Source of the DNA: Microstegium vimineum
Taxonomy: Eukaryota > Streptophyta > Magnoliopsida > Poales > Poaceae
Assembly: GCA_022036555.1 (NCBI GenBank)
Contig: CM039130.1
Span: forward strand, 5,492,527-5,556,526
Reading direction: 5' to 3'
Length of the DNA: 64,000 nucleotides
Every line of letters begins with the position of its first letter. The first letter of the stretch is position 1. The translations under genes were made by a program, and so were the position numbers. This document shows, in pieces, positions 1 to 10,934 of this stretch. The notes under the pieces were generated by a model, which was not told the origin of the DNA, made no database searches, and worked only from the letters and a program-made list of their open reading frames with translations.

Positions 1-10
1 TGCATCGGGA

Positions 11-1613
11 TTAAAAACTTACTGCGTCATCGGGAATGACGTGATTGGCGTCAATCATATGCCGATAGTAGTGTGATGACTTGGCAAATAATTGATATCT
101 CCATTCTTGCCACCAGAATTTATATTCATTCGTGATGAAGGATGTTGGTGCCCAGGAGGATAAGTCAATATCTGACGTATCGGCATTGGGAGGAAGATTG
201 ACGACTTTGTTCCAGTCTATGGCACTAGAGATGGTCTGCCTTGGTTTTATCACTTTGGCATAGCAGAGCTTGATCGGCAGTTGGTCGAATGCCAGTTGTC
301 TTGCCGCTGCCGATGGGTAGTAGAACTCGAAGGATGGAGGGGCATTCTTCCCAGTTCCAAAAATATTGACTAGGATGGCTCGGGGAACAATGCTAGCCTT
401 CATAATCACCCCATTCTGAGGCACATTCCCATCGGTAAGGTTGAACAGCAAGGGGAATCGGTTGTCCTCATCAATATATGGCCACCAGAGCCGTTCTGAA
501 GCAGGGATTCCATTGTAAAACTTCTGGAAAAACATGTCGAACTGCTCTGCATCGGCATCGGTTCCTGGTAGCACTATGGTGGCCTCGCCAAAATTGAGTG
601 GGGGACGAGTTGCCGATTCATCATCCCCATATTTGTAATCTTCTGATATGTCCCTTGGGAATTGCTGTTTGAATAGATCAAACTGAAGAACCTTGTACAT
701 GTGTGCATTTAACCACATGTTTATGAACCACCAGGGGCCCCTGAGGTTGCCGATAGACTCACCTAGCAATAGCTTTTTGGACACTTGATGTAAAAGACGG
801 TACACAGATCCAAGAAGATATCGGCCGAGAGGGAGTTTTGTTCCATCGGCTAAGAGCTCTGCTGCAGGGAGGTACATTGTGGTCGGTCTGACAGTTTTGC
901 CACAGAAAATAAACTTCTCCAGCCACATGTTCAGAAAGATAGCATGTTCTCTCTGGCCTACCGATCCAGTCTTTTGGTGTTCTTGAATATAACCGGTCCA
1001 GCCACCGATGTTCCGTGTGTTCACTTTATATTCGGCTTTCCGATGGAACAAGGCTGAGACATCGGCAGAAGAAACATCAAGGCCGGTCAGCATATGCACA
1101 TCGGCAAGGGTAGGGGTGGCTGGTCCATGTCTGAATAAGAAGGCATTCATGGTGTCAGATCAGAAGTAAGAAGCCGCTATTATCATATTCTCGTTCTTCT
1201 CGATATCGGCAATGGAGAGCCTGATGCACTAGTCTAAGTTGTGCTCTGACCAATAAACCTGCTGCGTTCTAATTACCCTGAGATACCAATTCTTCCACCC
1301 CTTGGTATATTTGGGCCATCAACGGAAAGCATCCTTCCATAAACCTAGGCTGAAATATTCGGATCTGAAGGGAATACGGTTGGTTTCCGCGTTGATCAGA
1401 TAGCTGGGATCAGGATTTCCCATTGGGCCTAGGCAGTTGAAGTTGGATTGCTCAAGGGGGATTACTACTTTGTTGTACAGTTCCTAGGGTTCGGAAAAAT
1501 CAAAGAAAGAAAAGGGGAAAAAGGAATTATAAAGTAGTACAGAAAAAGAGCTTTCAGGAGATGAGGTAAAGAAGGAACAGATTTACCTTGGGGATGTCGA
1601 CTTGGATCGCCAT
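11..1613 (-). pseudogene. Antisense plant mobile domain (PMD) gene of a gypsy element, decayed
   Basis: Minus strand. A short first exon (1587-1613, start MAIQVDIPK) ends at a GTAAAT donor and joins in phase to a second exon that starts at 1483 and stays open to a GTAAGT donor at base 22. The nominal stop at 11-13 is therefore probably intronic and the gene continues off the window. The part between 1483 and 1150 carries three in-frame stops; 1150-23 is open. Motifs such as TPTLADVHMLTGLDV and the PWWFINMWL block fit the plant mobile domain (aminotransferase-like) family. Tat-lineage Ty3/gypsy elements are known to carry such genes antisense between pol and the 3' LTR, which is its position here, upstream of the LTR at 2056. 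Function is unknown. The family call is fairly sure; the upstream exon structure is inference from splice sites. Confidence 0.7.
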
Positions 1614-1787
1614 TGGAGTTGGAAGAGTTCTTGCGGATCGTACTCGGCTCGAAGAAGATGCTGTTGCTTGAGCTCGCGTATGATGTTCTTCGGAGTCGCC
1701 GCCGGAGTTGGAGATGCCGAGGTTGAAGACGAGGGCAGGTGGAAAGTGAAAGTAGGCCCAGGGTAAAAAGACAGGTTGAATCGTGGT

Positions 1788-1797
1788 AATTTTTTAT
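1788..1797 (-). promoter_or_regulatory. Possible TATA box for the antisense PMD gene
   Basis: Read on the minus strand, this TTTATAAAAA stretch lies about 175 bases upstream of the candidate start codon at 1613. Nothing else supports promoter function. Confidence 0.3.
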
Positions 1798-2037
1798 AAA
1801 CCTAGGTCAGGGGTATTTTGAAATTTCCGCTCATACTGTACAAGAATGTGGAGAGACCTGCAGTGGGTGTGCGCGATAATCAAGGAGATATGGTCAGATT
1901 TGCAACTGTTTGCGTTATGATCGAGAGATTTATTAATAAATTACGGTTTTGCACGCGGTGATCAAGGAAGTTGTGCAGTTATCTCGGAAGGAACGGCTAC
2001 AGTGAAGAAAATTTTGGCGCGTAAAATATTCTACACT

Positions 2038-2055
2038 CCAAAATTGGGGGGCATG
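2038..2055 (+). other. Polypurine tract before the 3' LTR
   Basis: The sequence AAATTGGGGGGCATG lies directly before the TG that opens the LTR at 2056. This is the normal place for the plus-strand primer of an LTR retrotransposon and fixes the element as reading left to right, so the PMD gene is antisense to it. Confidence 0.75.
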
Positions 2056-3055
2056 TGTTGACACCGTTTTTCAGCACGTGTCAAAAGAGCTAAGACTTAT
2101 ATTGATCGGCAGCCGTTTTCCATCGTCATCTGTAAGTCATAGGACAGTATTGCCGATGGAGGTAAAAGCTGTGAAAAAGGATAAGTGTGTTACCGATGGA
2201 AGCTAGATAATTCTTACTGATACGGGTTAATTGGTGAAGTCAAGTCACCAGAGCTGCAAGATTGCCGATGCCGATTACCGATTGGCATGGAATGCCGATG
2301 GGCATAGGGTGATGTGGCGATTGATGTCAGCAGAAGGTTGCCGGTGGCAAGAGAAGGAAATCGCAGGTTGAAGGAGTCTGCCGATGGAAAGTTTTCATCG
2401 AAGCAAAGACATAAGGAAGCTGGTGATTTTATACCAGTATTATTATAGTAGTTTGAGTCCGACTCTTGCATGAGTCGTTTGTTTTCCTTTAAAATAGGAG
2501 TGTTTGTTTAGGAAAATAATATTGTTATTTGGATCTGACTCCTGCGCGAGTCAGTTATTTCCTTTAATGTAGGAGTTTGTTTTAGGAAAGGTACGAGTCG
2601 TATCTATCTACAACTCCCTCTGCCGGAGTATAAATAGGTACTCAGGGGTGTTGTAAACGATGAATCAATCCAATCAAAATCAAATCAATTTACTCTTATT
2701 CTACTTTTATCGCAATTTACCCTTTATTGCATTAGTCTTAGTTTATCTACGAGTTCTTCAAGCTTCGACGGGCTGCATCACCTTGATCTCCCTCAAACCC
2801 TTGTAAGTTCCGCGTGGGAGTACCTCTGAGCTTTGACATCCGGGCGCATTGCTGTTGCCTCGTTCAGCTCTACTCTAATTATCCTGATCAAGTCTGAGTC
2901 TTGGCATCCGGGCGTATCGCCGTTGTCTTGTTCAGATCTTGTTCTAGTTATCGTCCTTGTCGATTAACTGGTCAAATCGACTGGCACACCTTGGATATCC
3001 AATTTTGGGTAATAGCCCGAGGTGTTCGCAGATCCTAACGCTTTTTGTGTCAACA
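2056..3055 (+). mobile_element. 3' LTR of a Ty3/gypsy element (Tat-like)
   Basis: The block is exactly 1000 bp, opens with TGTTGACA and closes with TGTCAACA, a perfect 8-bp terminal inverted repeat. It follows a polypurine tract and holds a TATA box (2629) in the middle. It contains two imperfect tandem duplications (about 2451-2592 and 2830-2955). The 5' LTR lies outside the window, so target duplication and age cannot be checked; the right flank would be CATTC (3056-3060). The Tat lineage is inferred from the antisense PMD gene; no gag or pol of this copy is visible. Confidence 0.85.
2629..2637 (+). promoter_or_regulatory. TATA box in the gypsy LTR
   Basis: TATAAATAG lies 573 bases into the LTR with a CT-rich start further on, the usual U3/R promoter layout of LTR retrotransposons. 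It probably starts the element transcript about 30 bases downstream. Confidence 0.6.
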
Positions 3056-3136
3056 CATTCCTAGAAGAGACGAGCAGGAATCATAGATAATATTTCACAG
3101 GATGATTAGTTTTTACAGAAAGTTCCTAAATACAAA

Positions 3137-6100
3137 CTAATCCTCAAACAATCTGTTGAGGACAGACTGGGCGCCTGTGGCCTGGGCGAGGACAGTTGCA
3201 TGGTCCTCATACTCCACCAGGCGCTCGTCGATCTCTTCAACGTCTTCTGGGAGGACTCCACCGCGGAAGCCGACCGTCATGAGCGACAGGTCTTCATTGA
3301 CATGGAAGCCATGGTCGCAAGCCCCAAGGTCACGCCGAGGTGCACGCCATTGACAGAGACCTGGTCGATGCGGCCGTCTGCCGCGTCGAGGCATGCCTCG
3401 GCACTTTCTCCTGGGGCGTTCACCTTGTCGGCAATTTTGTTCGCCGCAACCTTTAGACGCTCAATCTCGGCAGAGAGCGCTGAATGAAGAACACAAGCCG
3501 GATGAGCAGATGAGTCAAAAAGGGGAGTCGAATGAGATCTATTTCTTACTAACCAGTGACGGCTTCGCAGAACTGTTTCCGCTGGTTGTCCCACTCGAGC
3601 TGGTCGATGCCGTAGTTCTTGGAAATCTTCTCCAGCTCTCCCCGGGCCTCATCCCTCTCTCGGATGAAGTTAACCGCTTCCCCATGGGTGTAAGGGACGT
3701 CTGTGGTGCCCGAATCTAGGTCCCAAGGGTCGGAATGGTAGGAACGTGTGGATCCGGAGGAGCCAGGCGACGGGATCTCCGGTTAGGTCGGCGTCGTCGA
3801 AGGGAAGGGGATGCTGTGGCTCGAGGATATGACCCTTGCCCTGACGAACAAGAACAGGGGTCAAAACTGAAAGATAAATGAGGGGTAGAACAACAAAGAA
3901 GGACGGGTTGATCCTCACCCGCGTTGCCGGCATCGCCACGCCCGGCTTCCCTCGGCTGGTCCTTCGGCAAGGCGCTTCCCACGGTCACCATCTCCTGCTG
4001 TGGCAGAACCGTCCAAATTATAAGAGATCAAGTACTAAAGTAGTCGTATTAACAACCACTTAGAACACTTGAGCCCATATAATCCCGGTAGTCCAGAAAT
4101 CTCGAAGGATTTCTAACAATCGTATATCCGACCAAGATCGCGTAAACTCAGGTATGCACATTCGAACGAACCAAAGAGAGAGTGAACGAGAATAATTAAA
4201 GTATGGAATTAAAAATTTATTACAACAATTGAGTATTGAATCTTCCGCCATGACACATGTGGCCAAATTGAAACATTGTTTTAAAACCTCCACCAAGTTT
4301 TACTCCATACTTAAAACATTTTTAATAAACAAGGGTGCCACAGAGAACTCGTCCAACAACAGCAAAAGGAGAGCTTGTGGAAGACCTTGCCCGGGCCTAC
4401 TCCTCTTCTCCTTCAACGGGATAGAGGCAGTGCTTACAATAGCCAAAATATACTTGGCCATCTGCAACAAACGGGATAACCCTGAGTACGGGAATGTACT
4501 CAGCTAGATTTACCCGTCTAACTGAAAAAAAGACTCCAAGGATATGCATGGCTTTATCTGGATTTGGGGTAAGCTTTACTTTTGCGGAAACACAACAAGA
4601 TGAGATAACTTCAAAGTTGAGAGAGAGCAGCCATTTTATATCCTATTATTTCTCCCTAGGTTTGCACCTGTACTAGAGCACATCACTTGATCTAAACAAA
4701 CAATATGATAATACCATATCCAGTTTCTTTTATCACATTTTAGTAGAACCATTACGATGCTGCATGGAGTTGTACCGTGGTGGGGCTCAACATAATCCCC
4801 CACTATCCGGTGGGAGACGGCGACTCAAATCGATATACAACCAGCTGGCAAGATTACCTTTAACACACGCCCACACTTTCCCCGTCGAGTCCATGCATTG
4901 GGTTACCGCTCAACAAAGTCTAGGTAGTACCGCCGCGGGCTCGCATTGGTCCACCCAATTGTAGAAATGAGTTGGCCATCACGGGACAGATCGTATCTAC
5001 AAACTAGAGGGTGCTTACAGCAGATTGAGCGCCGGCCCGGACAATGTTTACTCGGCTTCGGGGTCGAAGATCACAACGGCCCCTATGTGAAAGGGCGCAT
5101 TCAAAGATGTATGAGGGCCACCATCGTATACAAACCTACACGATCCAACGGACGGACTGCCCCTAAGTCTTGACCACTTGGTGCCTCTTCCTTCCAGTTG
5201 ACCGCATTTCATTACTACCATTGGTTCTTTCCACGATAGCAAACTATAGCCAACCATGATTGGTACTACCCCCATGGGATAATACAAAGATATAAATAAA
5301 AGCAACCATTTGATCTAAGCATGCTAAGCAATCGCGTTTACTTTCATTTATCAGGTTAACAAAGTAGGTAAAACAATATCAAGGAAGGTAATGGATCAAT
5401 TGGGATTAAATCAACTCCTAGCACTTAATGCATCACAGTATAAATGAATCAAGTAAATTAATTGTAAATACTGGGAGACTTAAGAATGCTCCGGGCTTGC
5501 CTTGGGTGAAGGCAGAGGGCTGGTGGTCTGGACACTCAGGCAAGTTAGCTTCTTGCTCTTGGAAATCCTCTGGAAGCTCCTGGACTTCCTAGGCTTCTGC
5601 TCCTTGGAGTAGCTCTTGCTGCTCCTCCACTGATCCTAAATGTTGCAATGCATATAATTAACTATGTGTGCAAGGAATGATGCTTGAAAACATGAATTAA
5701 TTACTTAAAGGGGATCATGCTTATTAATTGAATAATTCATCCTAAAACAACTTTTACACAGAAAGCCTATTGACACATGCTTAGAAAAATCTACAAATAT
5801 TACACAGGATAGAACATGCCTACTGGATACCACTGTATAAATATTAATCCTAGCAGAGTTATATAACAGCAGGTACAAAAAGATGAATTTAAATGCTGAA
5901 AAAGCACTTTGAACTAGACCTACTGGTTAACAGGGTGAAACATATTATTTCTTATTTTTAACAGGTTCTTTACTTAGAAACATATTTATCAAGAAAATTC
6001 CATGATCAGCACAACAAGATTATTTTTCATATGATTTTCCAAAGAAAACCCTAGAAAACAACACTTGTACCACAAGTATCTTTTCTGGCATACAACACCC

Positions 6101-8117
6101 TATATATTATATTTTTCTTAGACAGAGCATGATATAAAGAGACTACATAAAAAGTTTCACATTTTATACAAGCACAGATTTACCACAGAAATTATTCTCA
6201 GAAAACAGCAGAAACACATTTTAATAGCTAATAATAAAATATTACACAGAAACATGTCATGATATATTTTTCCTAGCTTTTACACAAGATGACAGAGCTA
6301 ACATAAAAACTTCATATTTTTATTTGGTCATATTTATCAGGAACACAATTAACTTGGATAAATGCAGAAAATGGGTTATTTAAACATTAGTACTGAAGAC
6401 ATTCTCCAAAAATTACTTTTATACTTTTAACAGGAAGATATTCATTCACAGAAGCTAACAAAATGTGTTTCATCATTTTTGGATTTACCAAACTCCCGAT
6501 ATAAAATAAACAAGCATTTATTAATTTCTAGAAAATGGAAAAATGAAATGCACTGCTGGATTGGGCCCAAGGCCCAGCGAACGGGTCTCAGCCCAGGCGT
6601 GCGATTGCTGCGGGCGGCGGCTGATAGGTGGGACCCGGGGTCAACTCGGGTCCACTCGTCGGTGTGACGGCGAGCTCTCTGGCGGCGTGGGTGGATGCGC
6701 TGGGCTCGTGGCGACACTGCTGTGAAGACGGCAGAAGCGGACGAGGGTCGGGGAAGGGTGAACAGACTTTGGTCGTGGCGGTGGCGACTGCGAGTCGAGG
6801 AACGGCGATGGCGTTCCGGCGTGCGGGTTGCTCGGCTGGTACTGCAAGGGCGAGCGGGGTGTGTGCGAGGTGAAGGCGAAGTGGTGTGCGAGTTGGATCG
6901 AACCAAGAGGCTCGGAGGATGACGAACGGCAAAAGGGCGTGTTTGCGGTGCTCTGTGCTCTTGGCAGAGCAAGTGTGCAGCAGAGAGGGCAATGGGGCGA
7001 GTGGCGGTGAGTGTCTGCAGTTGCGAGAGGTGGAGGGGGTGTAGGTGCACCCTTTGACGCGGTCATGGCCGACCGGCGCGGCCTGTGGGGGCCTGGACGC
7101 GATGGCGGGGCGGTGGCAGCGACGCTGGCGCGTCTGCGGCGCACGGTAGAGACGACAGCGCGCGGTGCAGTGCGCGGAAGCGCGCGGTGCAGTGCGCGGA
7201 AGCGCGCGCGACTTGGTCGACGCGCCGTTAGCGCGGATGCGCGATTGAGTGCGACGCTGACGGGGCAATGCCGCTGGCCGGAGCGCTGCTGCAGCGGCAT
7301 AAATGCGACGCGACGGCGCAGTGCTCGGCACGGCACTCTGCGCGAGCAGCGCGGCGAGTGGGCGAACGCGGGGCCGGTGCAGGGTGTCAGCGAGCGGTGT
7401 GAGGCGAGTGGGTGCGCGATGGCATGGTCGGCGCAGGTCGGCAGGCATCTGCGGCCACGCGGCACTCCCGCCGGCGTACGACGCGGCGCTGTCGGGTGCG
7501 GGCGCGACGCTCTAAGCAGCGCGTGTGGCGCATGTGAGCAGCGCGTGCACAGGAGCGAGCAGGTGCGCGGGCGCGAGCTGGGCCAGGCGCAAGGCCAAGC
7601 GGGCCGCTTCGTCGGACTCGGCCCAGTCAGCTCTGATTTCTTTTTTCCATTTTCTTTTATTTGTTTCAAACTGATTTTAATTCAAAACTGTTTCAAAAAT
7701 TCAAAATTAGGATTTGGAATTCAAACCAAAGTTGTTCGGAATAATATTCTCTACATTTTTCATGTAGGTCACATTTTCTGAAAACCATTACTTCGCAAGC
7801 TTATAGAAAAAAAACTAATTAAGCCAATATTAGAAAAGGATTCCTTTTATTCTAATTAATCAAACTAACTTAATTAAGCATGGTAGTAATTATAAAACAA
7901 TCTATTCTTTATCCTAAGCATAGAAGAAAAGTTTAAACATGTTGATCAAGATTTTTGGAGCACAAAACTCCTATTCAAATCTAGTGTGAAGGGTAAAGCA
8001 TACACACATGAAATGATGGCATGAAATGCATATGAGTGAAAATGCTATGCTTGTGCTTATGCTTAGGGCTAATGATGATCCTAATGCAATCTTGACACAG
8101 GGTGTCACACCTACCAT
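3137..8117 (-). pseudogene. Antisense retroelement-associated coiled-coil gene split by an insertion
   Basis: Minus strand. The ATG is at 8117-8115, about 110 bases downstream of a TATA box. Directly after the ATG sits a 4.1-kb insertion (3999-8109). The frame resumes at 3998 and stays open for about 28 codons to a GTGAGG donor at 3918. Later pieces, read in changing frames, include DVPYTHGEAVNFIRERDE (around 3690), SAEIERLKVAANKIADK (around 3460) and a conserved end, VEEIDERLVEYEDHATV, that stops at 3137. At least one frameshift lies between the last two. The charged, helical C-terminus resembles the 'putative gypsy type transposon' (Transposase_28-like) proteins found antisense in Tat-type elements. 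The joined start is well supported by the target duplication; exon borders further down and the family name are tentative. Confidence 0.5.
3999..8109 (-). mobile_element. 4.1-kb LTR-like insertion, probably a solo LTR
   Basis: The block runs from TGTGGCAGAACC to ...GGTGTCACA, giving TG...CA ends with a 7-bp inverted repeat carrying one mismatch. It is flanked by CCTGC (3994-3998) and CCTAC (8110-8114), a 5-bp target duplication with one change. No gag, pol or primer site is seen, so a very long solo LTR or a non-autonomous element is likely; the minus strand is my guess for its sense. The middle (6560-7620) is sharply GC- and CpG-rich and gives long overlapping ORFs on both strands that look like composition artefacts. 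It contains an exact 2 x 22-bp repeat near 7160-7205. The rest is AT-rich and non-coding. Confidence 0.6.
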
Positions 8118-8228
8118 CGCTACGGTGGGGGCTAGGGTTTACTCCAGGTCAACTTGACGGAGGAGACGAGGAGACTGGAACGGGAAGTGTTTGACTGAGA
8201 CTGTGGTTAGAAGACGAGGAACGGGGTT

Positions 8229-8236
8229 TATTTATA
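8229..8236 (-). promoter_or_regulatory. TATA box of the split antisense gene
   Basis: TATAAATA on the minus strand, within a GGTTTATAAATAAACC context, stands 112 bases before the ATG at 8117 and is followed by a CT-rich leader typical of plant 5' UTRs. Confidence 0.5.
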
Positions 8237-8510
8237 AACCGACTGATAAGCGGTGGCGTGCGTCTCGGAGTAGTGGGGTGAGAATGCCAAACGACATGGG
8301 CCGTTATTGGACTGGGCCCGAGTCGGATGAATCGGCCGTCGACTCGGCTACCTCCCTAAGTCGAAGAAACAAGAACAATCGGCTATCTAAAAGCAGCTGG
8401 ATATGTTTTAATTAGAAAAGTAAGAGGACTAATTGTATTCACAAAACAAGCAAGGGTGAAGACATCTAATTGTTCAGAAGCATAGTATGTCATATTACAA
8501 GCCCGTGACT

Positions 8511-9190
8511 CTACTCGCTCAAAAGCTGATTAATAGCATCTAAGGCTTTGGTCCTAATTCGGTTAACGTCGAGCAACACCTTCCGGTCTTCGTCTACAGA
8601 GCTCTGAATGTTAGATAGATTTGCTTTAAGCTGTTGATCTTCTTTGAGGGCAGCTGACATCTTTGATGAGGTTGCTTCTATGGACCTTGGCAGTTCTGTC
8701 ATCTTGGCTTTATGAGTTTGGATTCTAGCATTCAGTTCGGCTAACTGAGCCTCCAGCTTGGTTTTTTCATCCTCCATGGTTCTCAACTCAGGTTCTAAAG
8801 TTGCCAGTGAATTCTTGGCAGTCTGAATTTGGGAATACAGGATCCTAACTTCCTATTTCTTCAAGGATCTGCTATCTTGTAGAGCAATTCTAGAGGCTAT
8901 GTTCTTATTTGCTCTCCTCACTGCAGCAAAATGATCATCAAGACGAGCTACAGATTCTAGAGAGGCTTTAAGATCAGATGGAAGGTCCTGGTTGATGAGG
9001 TCAAGAAGGTCTTTTATTTGGTCTGGGTCCTGGACCAAGGTGTTAATATCATTGTTCAGCAAGTTGGTGGTGTTAGACCTGTTGGCAGACAGCTCCCATA
9101 GTTGTATGTCATCTCAAGTGGCTTCAGGGACGTATATATGGAACTGTCTGGTCTCACCCAACACGTTCCAGTTTTGCATCGAACTATTTT
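8511..9190 (-). pseudogene. Coiled-coil C-terminal part of a retroelement antisense gene
   Basis: Two open pieces, 9062-8853 and 8786-8511, lie in the same frame and are separated by a stop codon at 8853. Together they give a long acidic/basic coiled coil with blocks such as KTKLEAQLAELNARIQTHK and LLDLINQDLPSDLKASLES, ending at a natural stop (INQLLSE). I see no catalytic domain. Position and composition suggest the C-terminal tail of a PMD-type or related antisense gene like that at 11-1613; this link is inference. The upstream part of the gene is missing because the sequence passes into an LTR end near 9190. Confidence 0.5.
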
Positions 9191-9318
9191 CATCCCTTGT
9201 CAGTTTCAGGTCAAACTGACTGGCACGTTTCTAGGTTTCGACGCCCAGGTAACCGATTGAAGCCATGCTTTCTGGCTTGCTGTGTGTGAGGCACGGAGTG
9301 TCACATTTTGTGTCAACA
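9190..9318 (+). mobile_element. Remnant of a gypsy LTR 3' end
   Basis: This short piece shares with the end of the 2056-3055 LTR a block around GGTCAAAC.GACTGGCAC and the terminal TTTTGTGTCAACA. It looks like the last ~130 bp of a related LTR whose remainder was deleted, and it joins the antisense coiled-coil remnant on the left and the copia fragment on the right. Confidence 0.5.
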
Positions 9319-10933
9319 AGTAGTGTTCACAAAAGGATGCCAATCTGGATCTTTTTTGAACACCACTTGTAATGTCACCAACTATTTGATCAATGGGGTG
9401 ATCTCTTGCAATGTTGGTCGGTTGGAGAGTTGGAACTTGATTGCTTGAGCTTGGTTGAGATGAACTAGCAACTTGTTGATCTTGTGCTTGAGAACCACTA
9501 GCTTGCATGGGTGAGTTGAGCACTCTATCTTTGTCATCTTCAATGTCAATCACTTACTTTGGCCGAATGTCCCCAATATCCATGTTCTTCATTGCATTTG
9601 CCAATTGAGATCCACTCACATCTTCTAGGTTCTCATTTTCAACTTGAGAGCCATTGGTTTCATCAAATTCAACATCATGAACCTCCTCAAGTATACCACT
9701 AGCCGAATTCCACACTTTATAGGCTTTGCTTGTGGTTGAGTATCTAAGTAAGAACCCTTCATCACATTTCTTGTCAAACTTCCCAAGTCTTGTGCCTTTC
9801 TTCAAGATGTAGCATTTGCACCCAAAGACTCTAAAGTATGCAATGTTGGGCTTTCTTCCATTCAATAGCTCATATGGTGTCTTCTCCATCATTGGGTGAC
9901 AATACAACCGGTTGCTAGAGTAGCAAGCGGTGCTGATAGCTTCGTCCCAAAAGGATTGACTCACATTATACTCACTAAGCATTGATATTGCCATATCAAT
10001 CAAAGTTCTATTCTTCCTCTCAACAAGACCATTTGATTGTGGAGTGTACTTGGCCGAGAGTTGATGTTTGATTCCTAATTCATCACATAGCTCTTCAACT
10101 CTTGTATTCTTGAATTCACTTCCATTGTCACTTCTTACTTTCTTGATTATAGTTTCAAACTCATTGTGACATCTCTTGACAAAAGATTTGAATGTGGCAA
10201 ATGTATCACTCTTGTCATTGAGAAAGAATACCCAAGTATATCTTCTAAGATCATCCACTATGACAAATCCATACTTGTTCCCTCCAATACTAGTGTAAGT
10301 TGTTGGACCAAACAAGTCCATATGCAACAACTCAAATGCTCTACTAGTACTCATCATACTCTTCTTAGGATGGGTGTTACCCACTTGTTTGCCAGCTTGA
10401 CAAGAGCTACAAAGTTTATCCTTTTCAAACACAACATCTTTCAAGCCTCTTACTAAGTCATGTTTGATCAATCTATTCAATTGCTTCATCCCAACATGAC
10501 CAAGCCTTCTATGCCATAACCAACCCATACTTGATTTGGAGAGCAAGCAAGTAGACAATTGTGATTCACTAGTATTTAAATCAACTAGGTAGAGGTTCTC
10601 ATATCTAAACCCTTTGAAGATCAAGTTTGAACCATCTACACTAATGATCTCAATATCATCTACTCCAAATATGCACTTAAATCCAAGATCACACAATTGA
10701 GCTACCGATAGTAAATTGAAGTTCAAGTTCTCAACTAGCAAGACATTTGATATGCTCAAATCATTGGATATTGCAATCTTACCAAGTCCCTTGACCTTGC
10801 CCTTGCCATTATCACCAAATGTAATACTATCAATGTCATCATTGGTGTTGGAGTTGATTGATTTGAACATTCTAGAATCTCCGGTCATGTGTTGAGTGCA
10901 CCCACTATCAAGCACCCAATGCTCTGATACCAC
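9319..10933 (-). pseudogene. Copia pol fragment: protease and integrase only
   Basis: Minus strand, about 500 codons with one stop near 9554. The order is aspartic protease (DSGCTQHMTG near the start), integrase zinc finger (HRRLGHVG...CSSCQAGK), the integrase core with its conserved acidic residues (LHMDLFGP, RSDNGSEFKN, VERKNRT), and the linker up to RLASFCEHY. It then stops abruptly at 9319, before reverse transcriptase and RNase H. It is very similar to the pol of the element at 17354-27588. No gag precedes it: the reading frame runs straight out of the primer-binding site. It cannot make a complete polyprotein. Confidence 0.85.
10921..10932 (-). other. Primer-binding site (initiator tRNA-Met) of the gag-less copia
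   Basis: TGGTATCAGAGC on the minus strand, two bases after the LTR end, is the usual plant copia site matching the 3' end of initiator tRNA-Met. The protease coding sequence starts directly after it. Confidence 0.85.
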
Positions 10934-10934
10934 T

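Noticed and set aside
6442..7781. Long overlapping ORFs on both strands (up to 342 codons) in the GC-rich part of the 4.1-kb insertion
   Set aside because: Arg/Pro/Ala-rich translations in several frames at once follow from GC content; no domain, splice sites or start context.
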